A stretch of DNA of 64,000 nucleotides from Halomonas sp. MCCC 1A13316 (GCF_014931605.1 NZ_CP053382.1:3472001-3536000); one strand, 5' to 3'; counted from the first letter of the stretch, positions 16,880-25,619 are shown. Program-made: numbers and translations. Notes: generated by a model from the sequence alone, not told the origin.

Positions 16880-18256
16880 ATGCAACACACCAACCCACAC
16901 AGCACGGCGGCCGACCCAGCCGCCTTGGGGGCGGGAGCCCCTCATGCCACCAAGGCGCCGGGCCAGGAATCCCTGGCCCCGCAGAAGACTCGCATCATGG
17001 GGCGCGGCTCCTACTTTCTCGCCTGGTTCGGTGGCTGCGTCTCGATCGGCACCTTCACCATGGGTTCCAGCGTGGTCGGCACGCTGAACCTGATCCAGGC
17101 CACGCTGGCGATCGCCATCGGCTGCTTCGTGATCGGTATCGCGCTGGCGATCAATGGTGCTGCCGGCTACAAGTACGGCATCCCATTCATGGTCCAGGCG
17201 CGCAGCGCCTTCGGTTTTGCCGGTACGCGCCTGCCTGGTCTGGTCCGGGCCGTTCCCGCGGTGGTGTGGTACGGCTTCCAGAGCTGGATCGGCGCCGGAG
17301 CACTGAACATGGTTTCGGCCACCCTGTTCGGCTTCGATAACCTGGTGTTCTATTTCATCACCTTCCAGTTCCTGCAGATCGGTCTGTCGGTGATGGGCTT
17401 CCAGGGCATCAAGTGGCTGGAGAACATCGGCAGCGCCTTCATCCTCGCCTCGCTGGTCTACATGTTCTACAGCACGGTGGTGCGCTACGGCGATGTGCTC
17501 TCCGCCAATCTGCTGACCATGGAAGGCTCCTGGGGCATGCCTTTCTGGGGCGCCACCATGCTGTTCCTGGGTATCTACAGCACCATGATGCTCAACGTCA
17601 GCGATTATTCGCGCGAGCACAAGGAGGGTACCGGCCAGGGTCTGCTCACCACGATCTATGCCATGTCGATCCTGCCCTGCACCCTGTTCATGGGCCTGAT
17701 TGGCTACATGGTGTCCGAGGCCACCGGCACCGCCGACCCCATTCAGGTCTTCGCCAATGCCGTGGACAACACGCCACTGCTCATGACCACGCTGCTGTTC
17801 ATCGCCTTCGCCCAGGTCACTACCAACGTACTCAACAACGTGGTGCCGCCGACCTACGTGCTGATGGACGTGTTCAAGCTGAAGTTCACCACCTCCACGG
17901 TGATCGTCGGCCTGCTGGCCTTCGCCACCTTTCCCTGGAAGCTGGTGCAGCCGGACTCGGCGGCCGGCCTGCAGCTCTTCGTGCAGACCTACTCTGCCTT
18001 CCTCGGCCCGATCTTTGCCGTCCTGGTGGTCGACTACTACCTGATACGCCGTCGCACCCTGGACCTTGGCAAGCTCTACGACGAGAACGGCCCGTACAAA
18101 GGGGTCAACGTAGCGGCGCTGATCGCCACCGCAGTGGGCATCGCCGCAGCTCTGATCTTCTCCGCCGTGTCCTGGTACGCCAGCCTGATCCCGGCCGGCC
18201 TGACCTATTACCTGCTGATGCTGTACTGGGCCCCCTGCCAACGCTTCCGCCAGTAG
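16880..18256 (+). CDS. NCS1-family nucleobase/ureide permease (first of two)
   Basis: 458 residues, about twelve membrane helices, in the NCS1 (cytosine-purine, uracil, thiamine, allantoin) superfamily. Recognisable regions are SYFLAWFGGCVSIGTFTMG near residue 47, KYGIPFMVQARSAFGFAGTRLPGLVRAVPAVVWYGFQSWIG near 100-140 and FAVLVVDYYLIRRR near 390. The ATG at 16880 has GCGAGGA upstream. With the permease that starts 57 bases after it, it forms a pair downstream of hpxA. Allantoin, uracil, cytosine or a purine are all possible substrates. Confidence 0.85.
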   Translation: MQHTNPHSTAADPAALGAGAPHATKAPGQESLAPQKTRIMGRGSYFLAWFGGCVSIGTFTMGSSVVGTLNLIQATLAIAIGCFVIGIALAINGAAGYKYGIPFMVQARSAFGFAGTRLPGLVRAVPAVVWYGFQSWIGAGALNMVSATLFGFDNLVFYFITFQFLQIGLSVMGFQGIKWLENIGSAFILASLVYMFYSTVVRYGDVLSANLLTMEGSWGMPFWGATMLFLGIYSTMMLNVSDYSREHKEGTGQGLLTTIYAMSILPCTLFMGLIGYMVSEATGTADPIQVFANAVDNTPLLMTTLLFIAFAQVTTNVLNNVVPPTYVLMDVFKLKFTTSTVIVGLLAFATFPWKLVQPDSAAGLQLFVQTYSAFLGPIFAVLVVDYYLIRRRTLDLGKLYDENGPYKGVNVAALIATAVGIAAALIFSAVSWYASLIPAGLTYYLLMLYWAPCQRFRQ

Positions 18257-18313
18257 CCTCGTGCAGCCTTGCTTCGCCTTCCCGGTCATGCCGGGCGGGC
18301 GAGCTTTCTTACA

Positions 18314-19789
18314 ATGACAACGGTGACGACGATGCAAGACAATGAGCTGAACATTCAGAACATCGATCCATCGCTATATAACGAGGACCTGGCCCCGCTG
18401 AAGCACAAGGACCGCAGCTGGGGCGCATTCGAGATCTTCAACGTCTGGTCGAACGACATTCAGAGCTTGTTCGGCTACACCCTGGCGGCCTCGCTGTTCC
18501 TGACCTACGGACTCAACGGCTGGGCGGTCATGGCGGCCATCATCCTGGCCGGGGTGATCGTCATGTACCTGGTCAACCTGACCGGCAAGCCCAGCGTCAA
18601 GTACGGCATCCCCTTCCCGGTCATGGTCCGCGCCAGCATGGGGGTGCGCGGCGCCAACCTGCCGGCCATGCTGCGCGCGATCATCGGTATCTTCTGGTAT
18701 GGCGTGCAGACCTATTTCGCCTCCACCGCGGTGACGCTGTTGATCACTGCGCTGTTCGGCGCCGGCGATGGCTCGACCTTCCTGGGCCTCTCCGGCGTGG
18801 CCTGGGTGTCGTTCGTGATCGTCTGGCTGTTCCAGATCGCGATCTTCTGGCAAGGCATCGAGCGCATCAAGCACTTCCTCAACTGGGCGGGCCCTCTGGT
18901 CTACGTGGTGATGGTGGCGCTGATGATCGTGGTCTGGTACCAGGCCGGCGATGAGTTGCTGCCTGCCATCAGCACCATTTTCAGCGCCGACGCCGAGCGC
19001 AGCGGTAGCGCCGTGGCTGCCTTCCTGGCGATCGTCGGCACCATGGTGGCCTATTTCGCCGCGGTGGTGATCAACTTCGGCGATTTCACTCGCTTCGTCA
19101 GGACCGAGCGCCAGATGAAGCTCGGCAATCTACTGGGCCTGCCGCTCAACGTGGCCTTCTTCTCGTTCATCGCGCTGATCATCACCGCCGGCACCTTGGT
19201 CCTGTTCGGCGAGGCCCTGACCAACCCGGCCGACATCGTCGAGCGGGTCGATTCCCTGCCGCTGACCATCATCGCCGCACTGACCTTCTTTGCCGCTACC
19301 GTCGGCATCAACCTGGTGGCCAACTTCATCCCACCGGCCTACGATCTGGCCAATCTGTTCCCCAGCAAGATCAGCTTCAAGGTGGGTGGGCTGATTACTG
19401 CCGTGGTGGCCTTCTTCGTCGGTGCACTGTGGGTCTCGGTGATCAGCCAGATCGGCGTACCGGGCTTCGTCAACGCGCTCGGCGCCATCGTCGCGCCCTT
19501 CTACGGCATCATCGTGGTGGATTACTACCTGGTGAAGCATCAGCATCTCGACATGCAGCAGCTATTCTCCTCCAAGCCGGGCAGTGCCTACTACTATGTC
19601 AAGGGATGGAACCACCGGGCACTACTGGCCTTCGGCGGTGCTGCGCTGTTCTCGATCTCTACCGTGCTGGTGCCGGCGCTAGCCGGCCTCGGCGGCTACG
19701 GCTGGATGATTGGCGCCGCGCTCGGCGGTACCTTTTACTACGGCTTGATGCTGAGCCATCGCCCGGCGGCTGCGACGTCGGCCATCTAA
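18314..19789 (+). CDS. NCS1-family permease (second of two)
   Basis: 491 residues, about twelve membrane segments. NCS1 marks are DIQSLFGYTLAASLFLTYGL near residue 45, KYGIPFPVMVRASMGVRGANLPAMLRAIIGIFWYGVQTYF near 98-137, and FYGIIVVDYYLVKHQHLDM near 400. The longer cytoplasmic N-terminus and FPVMVRASMGVRGAN pattern resemble allantoin/uracil carriers of the PucI/FurE type. A start at 18332 (MQDNEL) is equally possible; neither has a strong ribosome site. A strong hairpin terminator follows. It is probably cotranscribed with hpxA and the first permease. Confidence 0.85.
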   Translation: MTTVTTMQDNELNIQNIDPSLYNEDLAPLKHKDRSWGAFEIFNVWSNDIQSLFGYTLAASLFLTYGLNGWAVMAAIILAGVIVMYLVNLTGKPSVKYGIPFPVMVRASMGVRGANLPAMLRAIIGIFWYGVQTYFASTAVTLLITALFGAGDGSTFLGLSGVAWVSFVIVWLFQIAIFWQGIERIKHFLNWAGPLVYVVMVALMIVVWYQAGDELLPAISTIFSADAERSGSAVAAFLAIVGTMVAYFAAVVINFGDFTRFVRTERQMKLGNLLGLPLNVAFFSFIALIITAGTLVLFGEALTNPADIVERVDSLPLTIIAALTFFAATVGINLVANFIPPAYDLANLFPSKISFKVGGLITAVVAFFVGALWVSVISQIGVPGFVNALGAIVAPFYGIIVVDYYLVKHQHLDMQQLFSSKPGSAYYYVKGWNHRALLAFGGAALFSISTVLVPALAGLGGYGWMIGAALGGTFYYGLMLSHRPAAATSAI

Positions 19790-19805
19790 CGCAAGCACTG
19801 TGGCA

Positions 19806-19838
19806 AAAGGCGCCTCCGGCCTGGCCGGGGGCGCCTTT
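19806..19838 (+). terminator. Terminator after the NCS1 permease
   Basis: AAAGGCGCC and GGCGCCTTT arms with an inner TCCGGC/GCCGGG stem form a long hairpin ending in TTTGTCTTG. The A-run on the left makes it usable by the convergent GntR gene as well. Confidence 0.85.
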
Positions 19839-19857
19839 GTCTTGTCCCGAATAACGC

Positions 19858-20604
19858 CTAGATGCCGAAGATGCGCTGCAGGTCCGGTGTCTCTTCTTCT
19901 TCTTCCACGATGGAGAGAGAGGCTTCGATGGCCTTGAGATGACGACCCATGAAGGCGGTGGCCCGCTCACCGTTCTTGGCTTCGAGAAAGCCGATGAGGT
20001 CGTCGTGGTCGTGGGACTCGCAGCCCAGGTGGCCGGAGCTGCCGTAGACGGCAAGAATCAACGAGGAGCGCGAGCATAGCTGGCCGACGAACGCCGCCAG
20101 AGTAGCATTGCCCGAGAGCTGGGCGAGGCGTTCGTGGAACGCGGCGGAGAGCTTGATCGCGCGGCTCTGCTCACCCGAGCGAAGCGCCTCGCGCTCACGC
20201 CGGGCCATGTCGCGCAGTTCGTTCACGTCCTCGGCTTTGATACGGCGGGCGACCTCGGGCATCAGGCCGCACTCCACCATCTGGCGGGCGTTGAAGACAT
20301 CCGTCGCTTCGTCGGCGGTGGGCCGCGTCACGCTGGCGCCGCGCCGCGGCGTCAGCGTGACGAGCTGCTCCAGGGCCAGGCGCTGAAGGATCTTGCGAAT
20401 ACCGGTACGGCTGATGCCGAACACCTCGGCCAGGGCATCCTCACGCAGGCGTGCCCCGGGACGCAGGCGGTGCTCGATGATGGCATCGCTGATGGTGCGA
20501 TAGATCGCCTCGTGACGCTCCGCCCCATCGCCATTCTTGCCCAAGCGCCGAGGCTTGGCCTTGCTCGAACCGCCATCGTCGGCCAGGCTCTGCCGCTGGT
20601 TCAT
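19858..20604 (-). CDS. GntR-family regulator with FCD domain, candidate purine/ureide repressor
   Basis: 248 residues. A charged N-terminal tail of about 30 residues precedes the winged helix AIYRTISDAIIEHRLRPGARL...EVFGISRTGIRKILQRL. The FCD domain follows (NARQMVECGLMPEVARR near residue 110, FHERLAQLSGN near 155, ESHDHDDLIGFLE near 200). It sits in the middle of the urate/allantoin genes. An ATTGTATACG site lies 34 bases before its start, so it probably controls itself. It is the best candidate to bind the TGTATACA sites before puuE, hpxA, uraH/uraD and the NCS2 permease. The ligand is unknown; allantoin or allantoate would fit. Confidence 0.87.
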   Translation of the reverse strand: MNQRQSLADDGGSSKAKPRRLGKNGDGAERHEAIYRTISDAIIEHRLRPGARLREDALAEVFGISRTGIRKILQRLALEQLVTLTPRRGASVTRPTADEATDVFNARQMVECGLMPEVARRIKAEDVNELRDMARREREALRSGEQSRAIKLSAAFHERLAQLSGNATLAAFVGQLCSRSSLILAVYGSSGHLGCESHDHDDLIGFLEAKNGERATAFMGRHLKAIEASLSIVEEEEETPDLQRIFGI

Positions 20605-20637
20605 GGTCGCCCTCCTCGCATCCCGTCACTGCCAGTC

Positions 20638-20650
20638 ATTGTATACGTTT
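20638..20650. promoter_or_regulatory. TGTATACA-type site before the GntR gene
   Basis: ATTGTATACGTTT, with one arm conserved, lies 34 bases upstream of the GntR start and after the puuD hairpin. Confidence 0.5.
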
Positions 20651-20674
20651 CTTCCGCCAACTCGAACCAAATGC

Positions 20675-20703
20675 CCCCAGCACCGCTGACAAGCGGGCTG
20701 GGG
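20675..20703 (-). terminator. Hairpin after puuD
   Basis: CCCCAGC and GCTGGGG arms with an inner CCGCT/AGCGG stem form a strong fold 24 bases after the puuD stop. The following minus-strand sequence (GCATTTGG) has only a weak U-run, so termination may be partial. Confidence 0.55.
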
Positions 20704-20726
20704 ACAAGCGGGCCCACGAATTCGAT

Positions 20727-21929
20727 TTACTCCGACCAGGCAGCGATCGCAGCGCGCTCCTCGTCGGTCATGCCGGTCATGTTGCCCAGCGGCATGTACT
20801 TGCTGGCCACCACTTCCTGGATCTTCTCGCGGTGCCCTTCGATCTGTGCCGTGGTGTCGTAGATGATCCCCGCCGGGGCCGAACCAAAGCCCGCCTGGGT
20901 CGGGTTGGCCGAGTGACAGGCAACGCATCGTGACTCGATGATGGCCTCGACCTCGGCCAGGCTCGTAACTGCCTCCCCGTCGGCACCATTCGAAGCCCCA
21001 GTTCCCGGCATGCCGACCCAGAAGGCAACGGCGATCAGCGCCACACCGGCTATCGGGTAGGCGGGCTGGATCTTGCCGGCATGCATCAGCACGAAGAATT
21101 GGCGAATCAGCGCCCCGGCGAAGATGAACAGCGCCATCAGCACCCAGGCATACTCATGGCTGTACACGAAGGAGTAGTGGTTGCTGATCATCAGCAGCAC
21201 GACCGGCAGGGTGAAGTAGGTGTTGTGCACCGAACGCTGCTTGCCGCGCTTGCCGTCAAGCGGATTGGGCGTTTCGCCCGCCTTCATAGCCTTCACCATG
21301 CGCCGTTGGCCGGGGATGATCCAGAAGAACACGTTGGCCGACATGGCGGTGGCCATGACGGCACCGGTGAGCAGAAAGGCGGCACGCCCCGAGAACAGGT
21401 GTACGCTGAGATAGGAGACCACGACCATCAATACGGCCACGGCCAGGCTCAGGATCCCGTCGCGATCCATGTTGGGGCTGATGCGCTTGCACAGCTCGTT
21501 ATAGACCACCCAGCCGCCGAGCAGGAACGCCAGCGCCAGCAGATTGGCCTGCCAGCCACTCAGACCGGCGGCCCACGCCCAGTCGCTGTTGGGGTTGACC
21601 AGGTAGAAGCCCGGATTGGCCATGTACAGCAGGACGAACAGGGCGAAACCGGAAAGCCAGGTGGTGTAGGCCTTCCAGAACGACCAGTGCAGGTCTTCCG
21701 GCAGCTTGTCGGGCGCCGTGGCATACTTCTGATTGTGGTAGAAGCCGCCGCCGTGTACGGCCCACATCTCGCCGAATACACCCTTGTCACGATCCTCGGC
21801 CGCCTTGGGCTTGCGCAGTCCGTTATCCAGCATCACGAAGTAGATCGACTCGCCGATCCAGGCGATGGCCGCGATGACGTGCAGCCAGCGCAGCATGAAG
21901 TTGACGAAATCCAGGAGGTAAGCTTGCAT
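20727..21929 (-). CDS. puuD: Membrane urate hydroxylase with cytochrome c domain (PuuD)
   Basis: 400 residues. The N-terminal part (about 1-310) has around eight membrane helices with conserved histidines (WLHVIAAIAWIGESIYF, VHGGGFYHNQKY, MISNHYSFVYSHEY) and is the urate-oxidising domain. The C-terminal part has a cytochrome c haem motif CVACH near residue 337 and an axial methionine candidate in ASKYMPLGNMTGM. PuuD converts urate to 5-hydroxyisourate and is thought to pass electrons to the respiratory chain, avoiding peroxide. It lies directly downstream of uraH, which uses its product. Confidence 0.94.
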   Translation of the reverse strand: MQAYLLDFVNFMLRWLHVIAAIAWIGESIYFVMLDNGLRKPKAAEDRDKGVFGEMWAVHGGGFYHNQKYATAPDKLPEDLHWSFWKAYTTWLSGFALFVLLYMANPGFYLVNPNSDWAWAAGLSGWQANLLALAFLLGGWVVYNELCKRISPNMDRDGILSLAVAVLMVVVSYLSVHLFSGRAAFLLTGAVMATAMSANVFFWIIPGQRRMVKAMKAGETPNPLDGKRGKQRSVHNTYFTLPVVLLMISNHYSFVYSHEYAWVLMALFIFAGALIRQFFVLMHAGKIQPAYPIAGVALIAVAFWVGMPGTGASNGADGEAVTSLAEVEAIIESRCVACHSANPTQAGFGSAPAGIIYDTTAQIEGHREKIQEVVASKYMPLGNMTGMTDEERAAIAAWSE

Positions 21930-21996
21930 CAGGTGGTCTCAGCTTAGTTGTTGTTGACGCCGCATCGCGGAGCGCAGCCTCTCATCCAACACTTCC

Positions 21997-22350
21997 CTAG
22001 CTGCCGCGGTAGGTGGAGTACCCATAGGGCGACAACAGCAGCGGCACATGGTAATGCTGCGAGTCGTCGGCCACGCCGAAGCGCAGCGGAATCACGTCGA
22101 GGAAGCGCGGCTCATCCGCCTGTATGCCCTGCCGACGCAGGTAGTCACCGGCGTGAAAGACCAGCTCGTATTCGCCCGAGGTGAAGTCATCCCCCTCCAG
22201 GATGGGGCCGTCGCAGCGACCGTCGTCGTTTGTCGTCACCGTCTTGAGTGGCACCCGCCTGTCGCCCTCGAGGCGCAAAACCTCGATGCGGATACCTTCG
22301 CCGGGGCTGCCCTGGGCGGTATCCAAAACATGTGTCGTCAGTCGTCCCAT
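21997..22350 (-). CDS. uraH: 5-hydroxyisourate hydrolase
   Basis: 117 residues, transthyretin-like fold. It hydrolyses 5-hydroxyisourate to OHCU. The N-terminal [14 protein letters not shown] and C-terminal [19 protein letters not shown] are the two family signatures. They supply the active-site histidines and the invariant YRGS end. The start at 22350 gives the canonical length. It is followed by puuD after 67 bases and is divergent from uraD, so three consecutive urate steps share one control region. Confidence 0.96.
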   Translation of the reverse strand: MGRLTTHVLDTAQGSPGEGIRIEVLRLEGDRRVPLKTVTTNDDGRCDGPILEGDDFTSGEYELVFHAGDYLRRQGIQADEPRFLDVIPLRFGVADDSQHYHVPLLLSPYGYSTYRGS

Positions 22351-22474
22351 TGTGTCTGTCTCCCCGTTGTTGGCCGGGGCTGGCTGGCCCCGGGAATTCA
22401 ATGTTGCGCGAGTCTGCCGCTTCGGCAACCACTGAAGACAGTTTTAGCTCTTCCGATAGTACATTTCAAAGATT

Positions 22475-22488
22475 TTTTGTATACACTT
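22475..22488. promoter_or_regulatory. TGTATACA operator between uraH and uraD
   Basis: TTTTGTATACACTT has the full TGTATACA core (22478-22485). It lies 53 bases before uraD and 124 bases before uraH, in their divergent promoter region. Confidence 0.6.
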
Positions 22489-22541
22489 TCTTGGTGATAC
22501 GCTACGAGCACCGCCTTGCAGCACTGAATAAGGAGAACAGG

Positions 22542-23069
22542 ATGAACGACAAGATACTGGCGCCCCGCCCCAGTAAGCTCGACCGCGATGAATTCGTGGC
22601 AAACTTCGGCGACATCTTCGAGCATTCACCTTGGGTGGCCGAACTGACCTGGGAGCACGGCCTGACTGACACGCACGACACGCCGGCCGGCCTCGCCGAT
22701 GCCATGGGCCAGACGCTGCGCAGCGCCACGCCGGAACGCCAGCTCGAGGTGATTCGCGCCCACCCCGACCTGGCCGGCAAAGCCGCCATCGCCGGCGAAC
22801 TGACCGACGACTCCACCCGCGAACAGGCCGGCGCCGGGCTAGACCAGTGCACGCCGGAAGAGATGGCCCGCTTCGAGCGCCTCAACGGGGCCTACAAGGA
22901 GAAGTTCGGCTTTCCTTTCGTCATGGCCGTGAAGGGTAGCGACCGGCACGCCATTCTCGCCGCCTTTGACACGCGCCTGGAAAACTCCCCTGAAGAGGAG
23001 CGTCGCACCGCCATCGAGCAGATCAACCGCATCGCTCGCTTCCGCCTGGAAGCGCGCGCCGAGGGTTAG
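22542..23069 (+). CDS. uraD: OHCU decarboxylase
   Basis: 175 residues. It decarboxylates OHCU to (S)-allantoin. The catalytic histidine is in VIRAHPDLAGKAA near residue 70. FVANFGDIFEHSPWVAE near 18 and FGFPFVMAVKG near 125 are family motifs. The ATG at 22542 has AAGGAG 8 bases upstream; the open frame begins earlier only by chance within uraH antisense. Divergent from uraH-puuD. Confidence 0.95.
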   Translation: MNDKILAPRPSKLDRDEFVANFGDIFEHSPWVAELTWEHGLTDTHDTPAGLADAMGQTLRSATPERQLEVIRAHPDLAGKAAIAGELTDDSTREQAGAGLDQCTPEEMARFERLNGAYKEKFGFPFVMAVKGSDRHAILAAFDTRLENSPEEERRTAIEQINRIARFRLEARAEG

Positions 23070-23086
23070 TCTGAGCCAAGACGCCA

Positions 23087-23117
23087 CGACCCGCGGCGCT
23101 CACTCCGCTGCGGGTCG
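23087..23117 (+). terminator. Terminator after uraD
   Basis: CGACCCGC (23087-23094) and GCGGGTCG (23110-23117) form an 8-bp GC-rich stem followed by CTTTGCTTCG, 17 bases after the uraD stop. Confidence 0.7.
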
Positions 23118-23166
23118 CTTTGCTTCGCGATCTTGGTCAGCTGTACCGACGCATGCGAGTTCGGAC

Positions 23167-24633
23167 TCAGCCGCTTCGGGCATTGTTGGGCGCCGCTTGA
23201 GCTCCACCAGGGCCAGCGCGCTTATGCCGCTCTCGCCCTAACTCGTCAAGTGCGGGAGTGGCACCAGCCTCGGTATCGCCGGCATCCGCACGCGCCATTG
23301 CCTCGCGCTCGCGGGCTTCGTCGGCCAGAGTGGTATTCGGCAGCAGCAGGTTGAGCACGAAGGCGGTGATGGCGGCCACCACGATGGGCGCCCCGCCGAC
23401 CAGGTTCTGCAGCCATTCCGGGAAACGCTCGATCGCCGCCGGCACCTCGGCGATACCCAGGCTGAGCGCCAACGCCAGGCCCACGATGGTCATGTTGCGG
23501 GCGGAGAGCTCGTCCTTGATTAGCAGCTTGATGCCGGTCATGGTGATCATGCCGAACACGGTGATGGTGGCCCCGCCGAGCACCGGATAGGGGATGGTGG
23601 TCATGATCGCGCCGAACTTGGGACTGAACCCCGCCAGCAGCATGAAGCCGCCGGCCAGCGCCAGCACGAAGCGGCTGATTACCTTGGTCATGGCCACGAT
23701 GCCGACGTTCTGGCTGAACGTGGAGGTGGGCAAGGCGCCGAAGAAGGCGCTAATTGTCGTCGTCAGGCCGTTCCCCAGCAGGCCACCGGTCAACTCCGGC
23801 GTCCTCAGCTCACGATTCATGCCGCCCACGGTGGTCGCCGATAGGTCGCCGATGGTCTGCACCGAGTTGATCACACAGATCACCACCATGGCGGCGATTG
23901 CCGAGGCATGGAACTCCATGGCGAAGGGCATGACTTGGGGCACCGCCACCCAACTGGCCTGAGCTACCGAAGCAAAATCGACCATCCCCAGCGACAGCGA
24001 CAGCGCGTAGCCGACGAGAATGCCGACGATGATGGCCGAGAGCTTGATGACCCCCTTGCCGAACTGTGAGGCGACAAGCACGGTGGCCAACGTCACCAAC
24101 CCCACGATCCAGTTCTGCGGGTCGCCGAAACCGGGGGCGCTGGCGTTGCCACTGCCGGCCATGTAACGCACCGCGATGTCGTAGAGTGACAGACCAATGA
24201 CCAGCACCACCGTACCCGCCACCACCGGCGGAAAGAGGTGGCGAACATACTGGATGAAGTAGCCCACCACCATCATGGTAATTCCGCCGATCAGCTGGGC
24301 ACCGAGAATCCCCTCGATGCCATATTGTGCCCCCACGGCGATCAACGTCGGCACGTAGGCAAATCCCACACCGAAAATCGCCGGCAGCCTTGCGCCGAAT
24401 TTCCATACCCCATAAAGGTGGAACAGCGTACAGACTCCCGAGGCCAGCACGGCGATCTGTATCAGTAAAAGCTTCTCTTCCGGCGTGGCGCCCACAACGC
24501 CTGCGATGATGATCGGCGGCGTGATGACGCCAGCGATCATGGCCAGGACATGCTGTAGCGACAAGGGCAATGCCTTGGCCAGCGAAGGCCGGCCTTGGAA
24601 GTCGAAAATCGAAGTGTTCTGAATCTTTCGCAT
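23167..24633 (-). CDS. NCS2-family urate/xanthine permease
   Basis: 488 residues with about fourteen hydrophobic helices, the NCS2 (nucleobase-ascorbate) fold. Marks are LPLSLQHVLAMIAGVITPPIIIA near residue 22, the glutamine/asparagine-rich QTIGDLSATTVGGMN near 270 (QxGD region), and GLTTTISAFFGALPTSTFSQNVGIVAMT near 300 (family signature with NVG). The NVG/QN pattern resembles urate/xanthine carriers such as UacT and PucK. The C-terminal 50 residues form a charged tail. The site at 24822-24835 and the neighbouring urate genes support urate or xanthine uptake. Confidence 0.87.
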   Translation of the reverse strand: MRKIQNTSIFDFQGRPSLAKALPLSLQHVLAMIAGVITPPIIIAGVVGATPEEKLLLIQIAVLASGVCTLFHLYGVWKFGARLPAIFGVGFAYVPTLIAVGAQYGIEGILGAQLIGGITMMVVGYFIQYVRHLFPPVVAGTVVLVIGLSLYDIAVRYMAGSGNASAPGFGDPQNWIVGLVTLATVLVASQFGKGVIKLSAIIVGILVGYALSLSLGMVDFASVAQASWVAVPQVMPFAMEFHASAIAAMVVICVINSVQTIGDLSATTVGGMNRELRTPELTGGLLGNGLTTTISAFFGALPTSTFSQNVGIVAMTKVISRFVLALAGGFMLLAGFSPKFGAIMTTIPYPVLGGATITVFGMITMTGIKLLIKDELSARNMTIVGLALALSLGIAEVPAAIERFPEWLQNLVGGAPIVVAAITAFVLNLLLPNTTLADEAREREAMARADAGDTEAGATPALDELGRERHKRAGPGGAQAAPNNARSG

Positions 24634-24821
24634 GGATCCATCCAGTCGTTGTTGTGTTTCTGCATACGGAAAGCCAACCACCGCTGATTGTTCGAATTGC
24701 GGCCAAGAAGTTTCCGGATACACGCCAAGCCTGACAGCTCACGCTGCGACTCGTTATCTTGTCCAATCGGTCAATAAATGTATTCCAAACTACCTACCTC
24801 AAGGCGACAGTATCTTAATTT

Positions 24822-24835
24822 ATTGTATACAGAAA
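24822..24835. promoter_or_regulatory. TGTATACA operator upstream of the NCS2 permease
   Basis: ATTGTATACAGAAA lies in the 320-base divergent gap between the permease (189 bases away) and the phosphoribosyltransferase (118 bases). Apart from this site I see no other structure in the gap. Confidence 0.55.
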
Positions 24836-24953
24836 TTCTTTCCACCCCTTTTCTTGCCCGCCTTCTGTCTAAGCGTCTGGCACCGCCTCTCTCGTGAGAA
24901 AGGCCCAGCTACACTGGAGAGAAATCCTTGAGGCTGAGGAGAAGGAGAGCAAC

Positions 24954-25565
24954 ATGTTTCGTGATCGACTGGACGCGGCCGAACAGCTGGCACTACGCCT
25001 GGAACACTTGAAGGGCACCTACCCGCTGGTACTGGCGATACCCCGCGGTGGGGTGCCCATGGGACGCTACCTGGCCGATGCCCTCGAGGGGGAACTCGAT
25101 GTGGTGCTGGTGCGCAAGATACGCGCCCCGGGGAGCCCCGAGTTCGCCATCGGTGCGATCAGCGAGGATGGCACCATGAAGCTGGACGCGGCAGCCTCAC
25201 AATTCTCTCAGGAGGCGGTGGAACGCGAAGCGGAGCAGCAGCGCAAGCTGCTCGAGGAGCGACGCCAACGCTATAGCCCGGTCCGCCCACCGATTCCGCC
25301 CGAGGGCCGTGTGGTGGTGATCGTCGACGACGGCAGCGCCACCGGCGCCACCATGGAAGCTGCGCTGAAAACCCTGAAGGGGCGGACTGACCGACTGATC
25401 GCTGCACTCGGCGTGGCCTCCCCCAGCGCCGTCGCCCGCCTGGAGGCGATTGCCGACGAGGTCGTCTGCCTGGATGCGCCCCAGCGATTCATGGCGGTCG
25501 GGCAGTTCTACGCCGATTTCGGTCAGGTCGAGGAAGAGGAAGTGATGGAGCTGCTCGAAGAGTGA
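24954..25565 (+). CDS. Phosphoribosyltransferase-family protein
   Basis: 203 residues with the PRTase fold. The PRPP loop is VVVIVDDGSATGATMEAAL near residue 120. The first loop is AIPRGGVPMGRYLA near 27 and the flexible hood LVRKIRAPGSPEFAIGAI near 52. This stand-alone type is common and usually has no known substrate; it is not clearly a classical hypoxanthine or xanthine enzyme. GAAGGAG precedes the ATG at 24954. The position next to the purine block could be meaningful or chance. A bidirectional terminator follows. Confidence 0.8.
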   Translation: MFRDRLDAAEQLALRLEHLKGTYPLVLAIPRGGVPMGRYLADALEGELDVVLVRKIRAPGSPEFAIGAISEDGTMKLDAAASQFSQEAVEREAEQQRKLLEERRQRYSPVRPPIPPEGRVVVIVDDGSATGATMEAALKTLKGRTDRLIAALGVASPSAVARLEAIADEVVCLDAPQRFMAVGQFYADFGQVEEEEVMELLEE

Positions 25566-25589
25566 ACACCTGTTCATCAAGCAAGAGAA

Positions 25590-25619
25590 AAGGCCGCTAC
25601 CCTTGCGGGTAGCGGCCTT
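25590..25619. terminator. Bidirectional terminator between PRTase and phasin genes
   Basis: AAGGCCGCTACCC and GGGTAGCGGCCTT form a 13-bp perfect stem with a TTGC loop between two convergent genes. Confidence 0.9.

Noticed and set aside
16406..18337. 643-codon open frame on the minus strand
   Set aside because: Antisense to hpxA and the first NCS1 permease; histidine/glutamine-rich composition typical of shadow frames.
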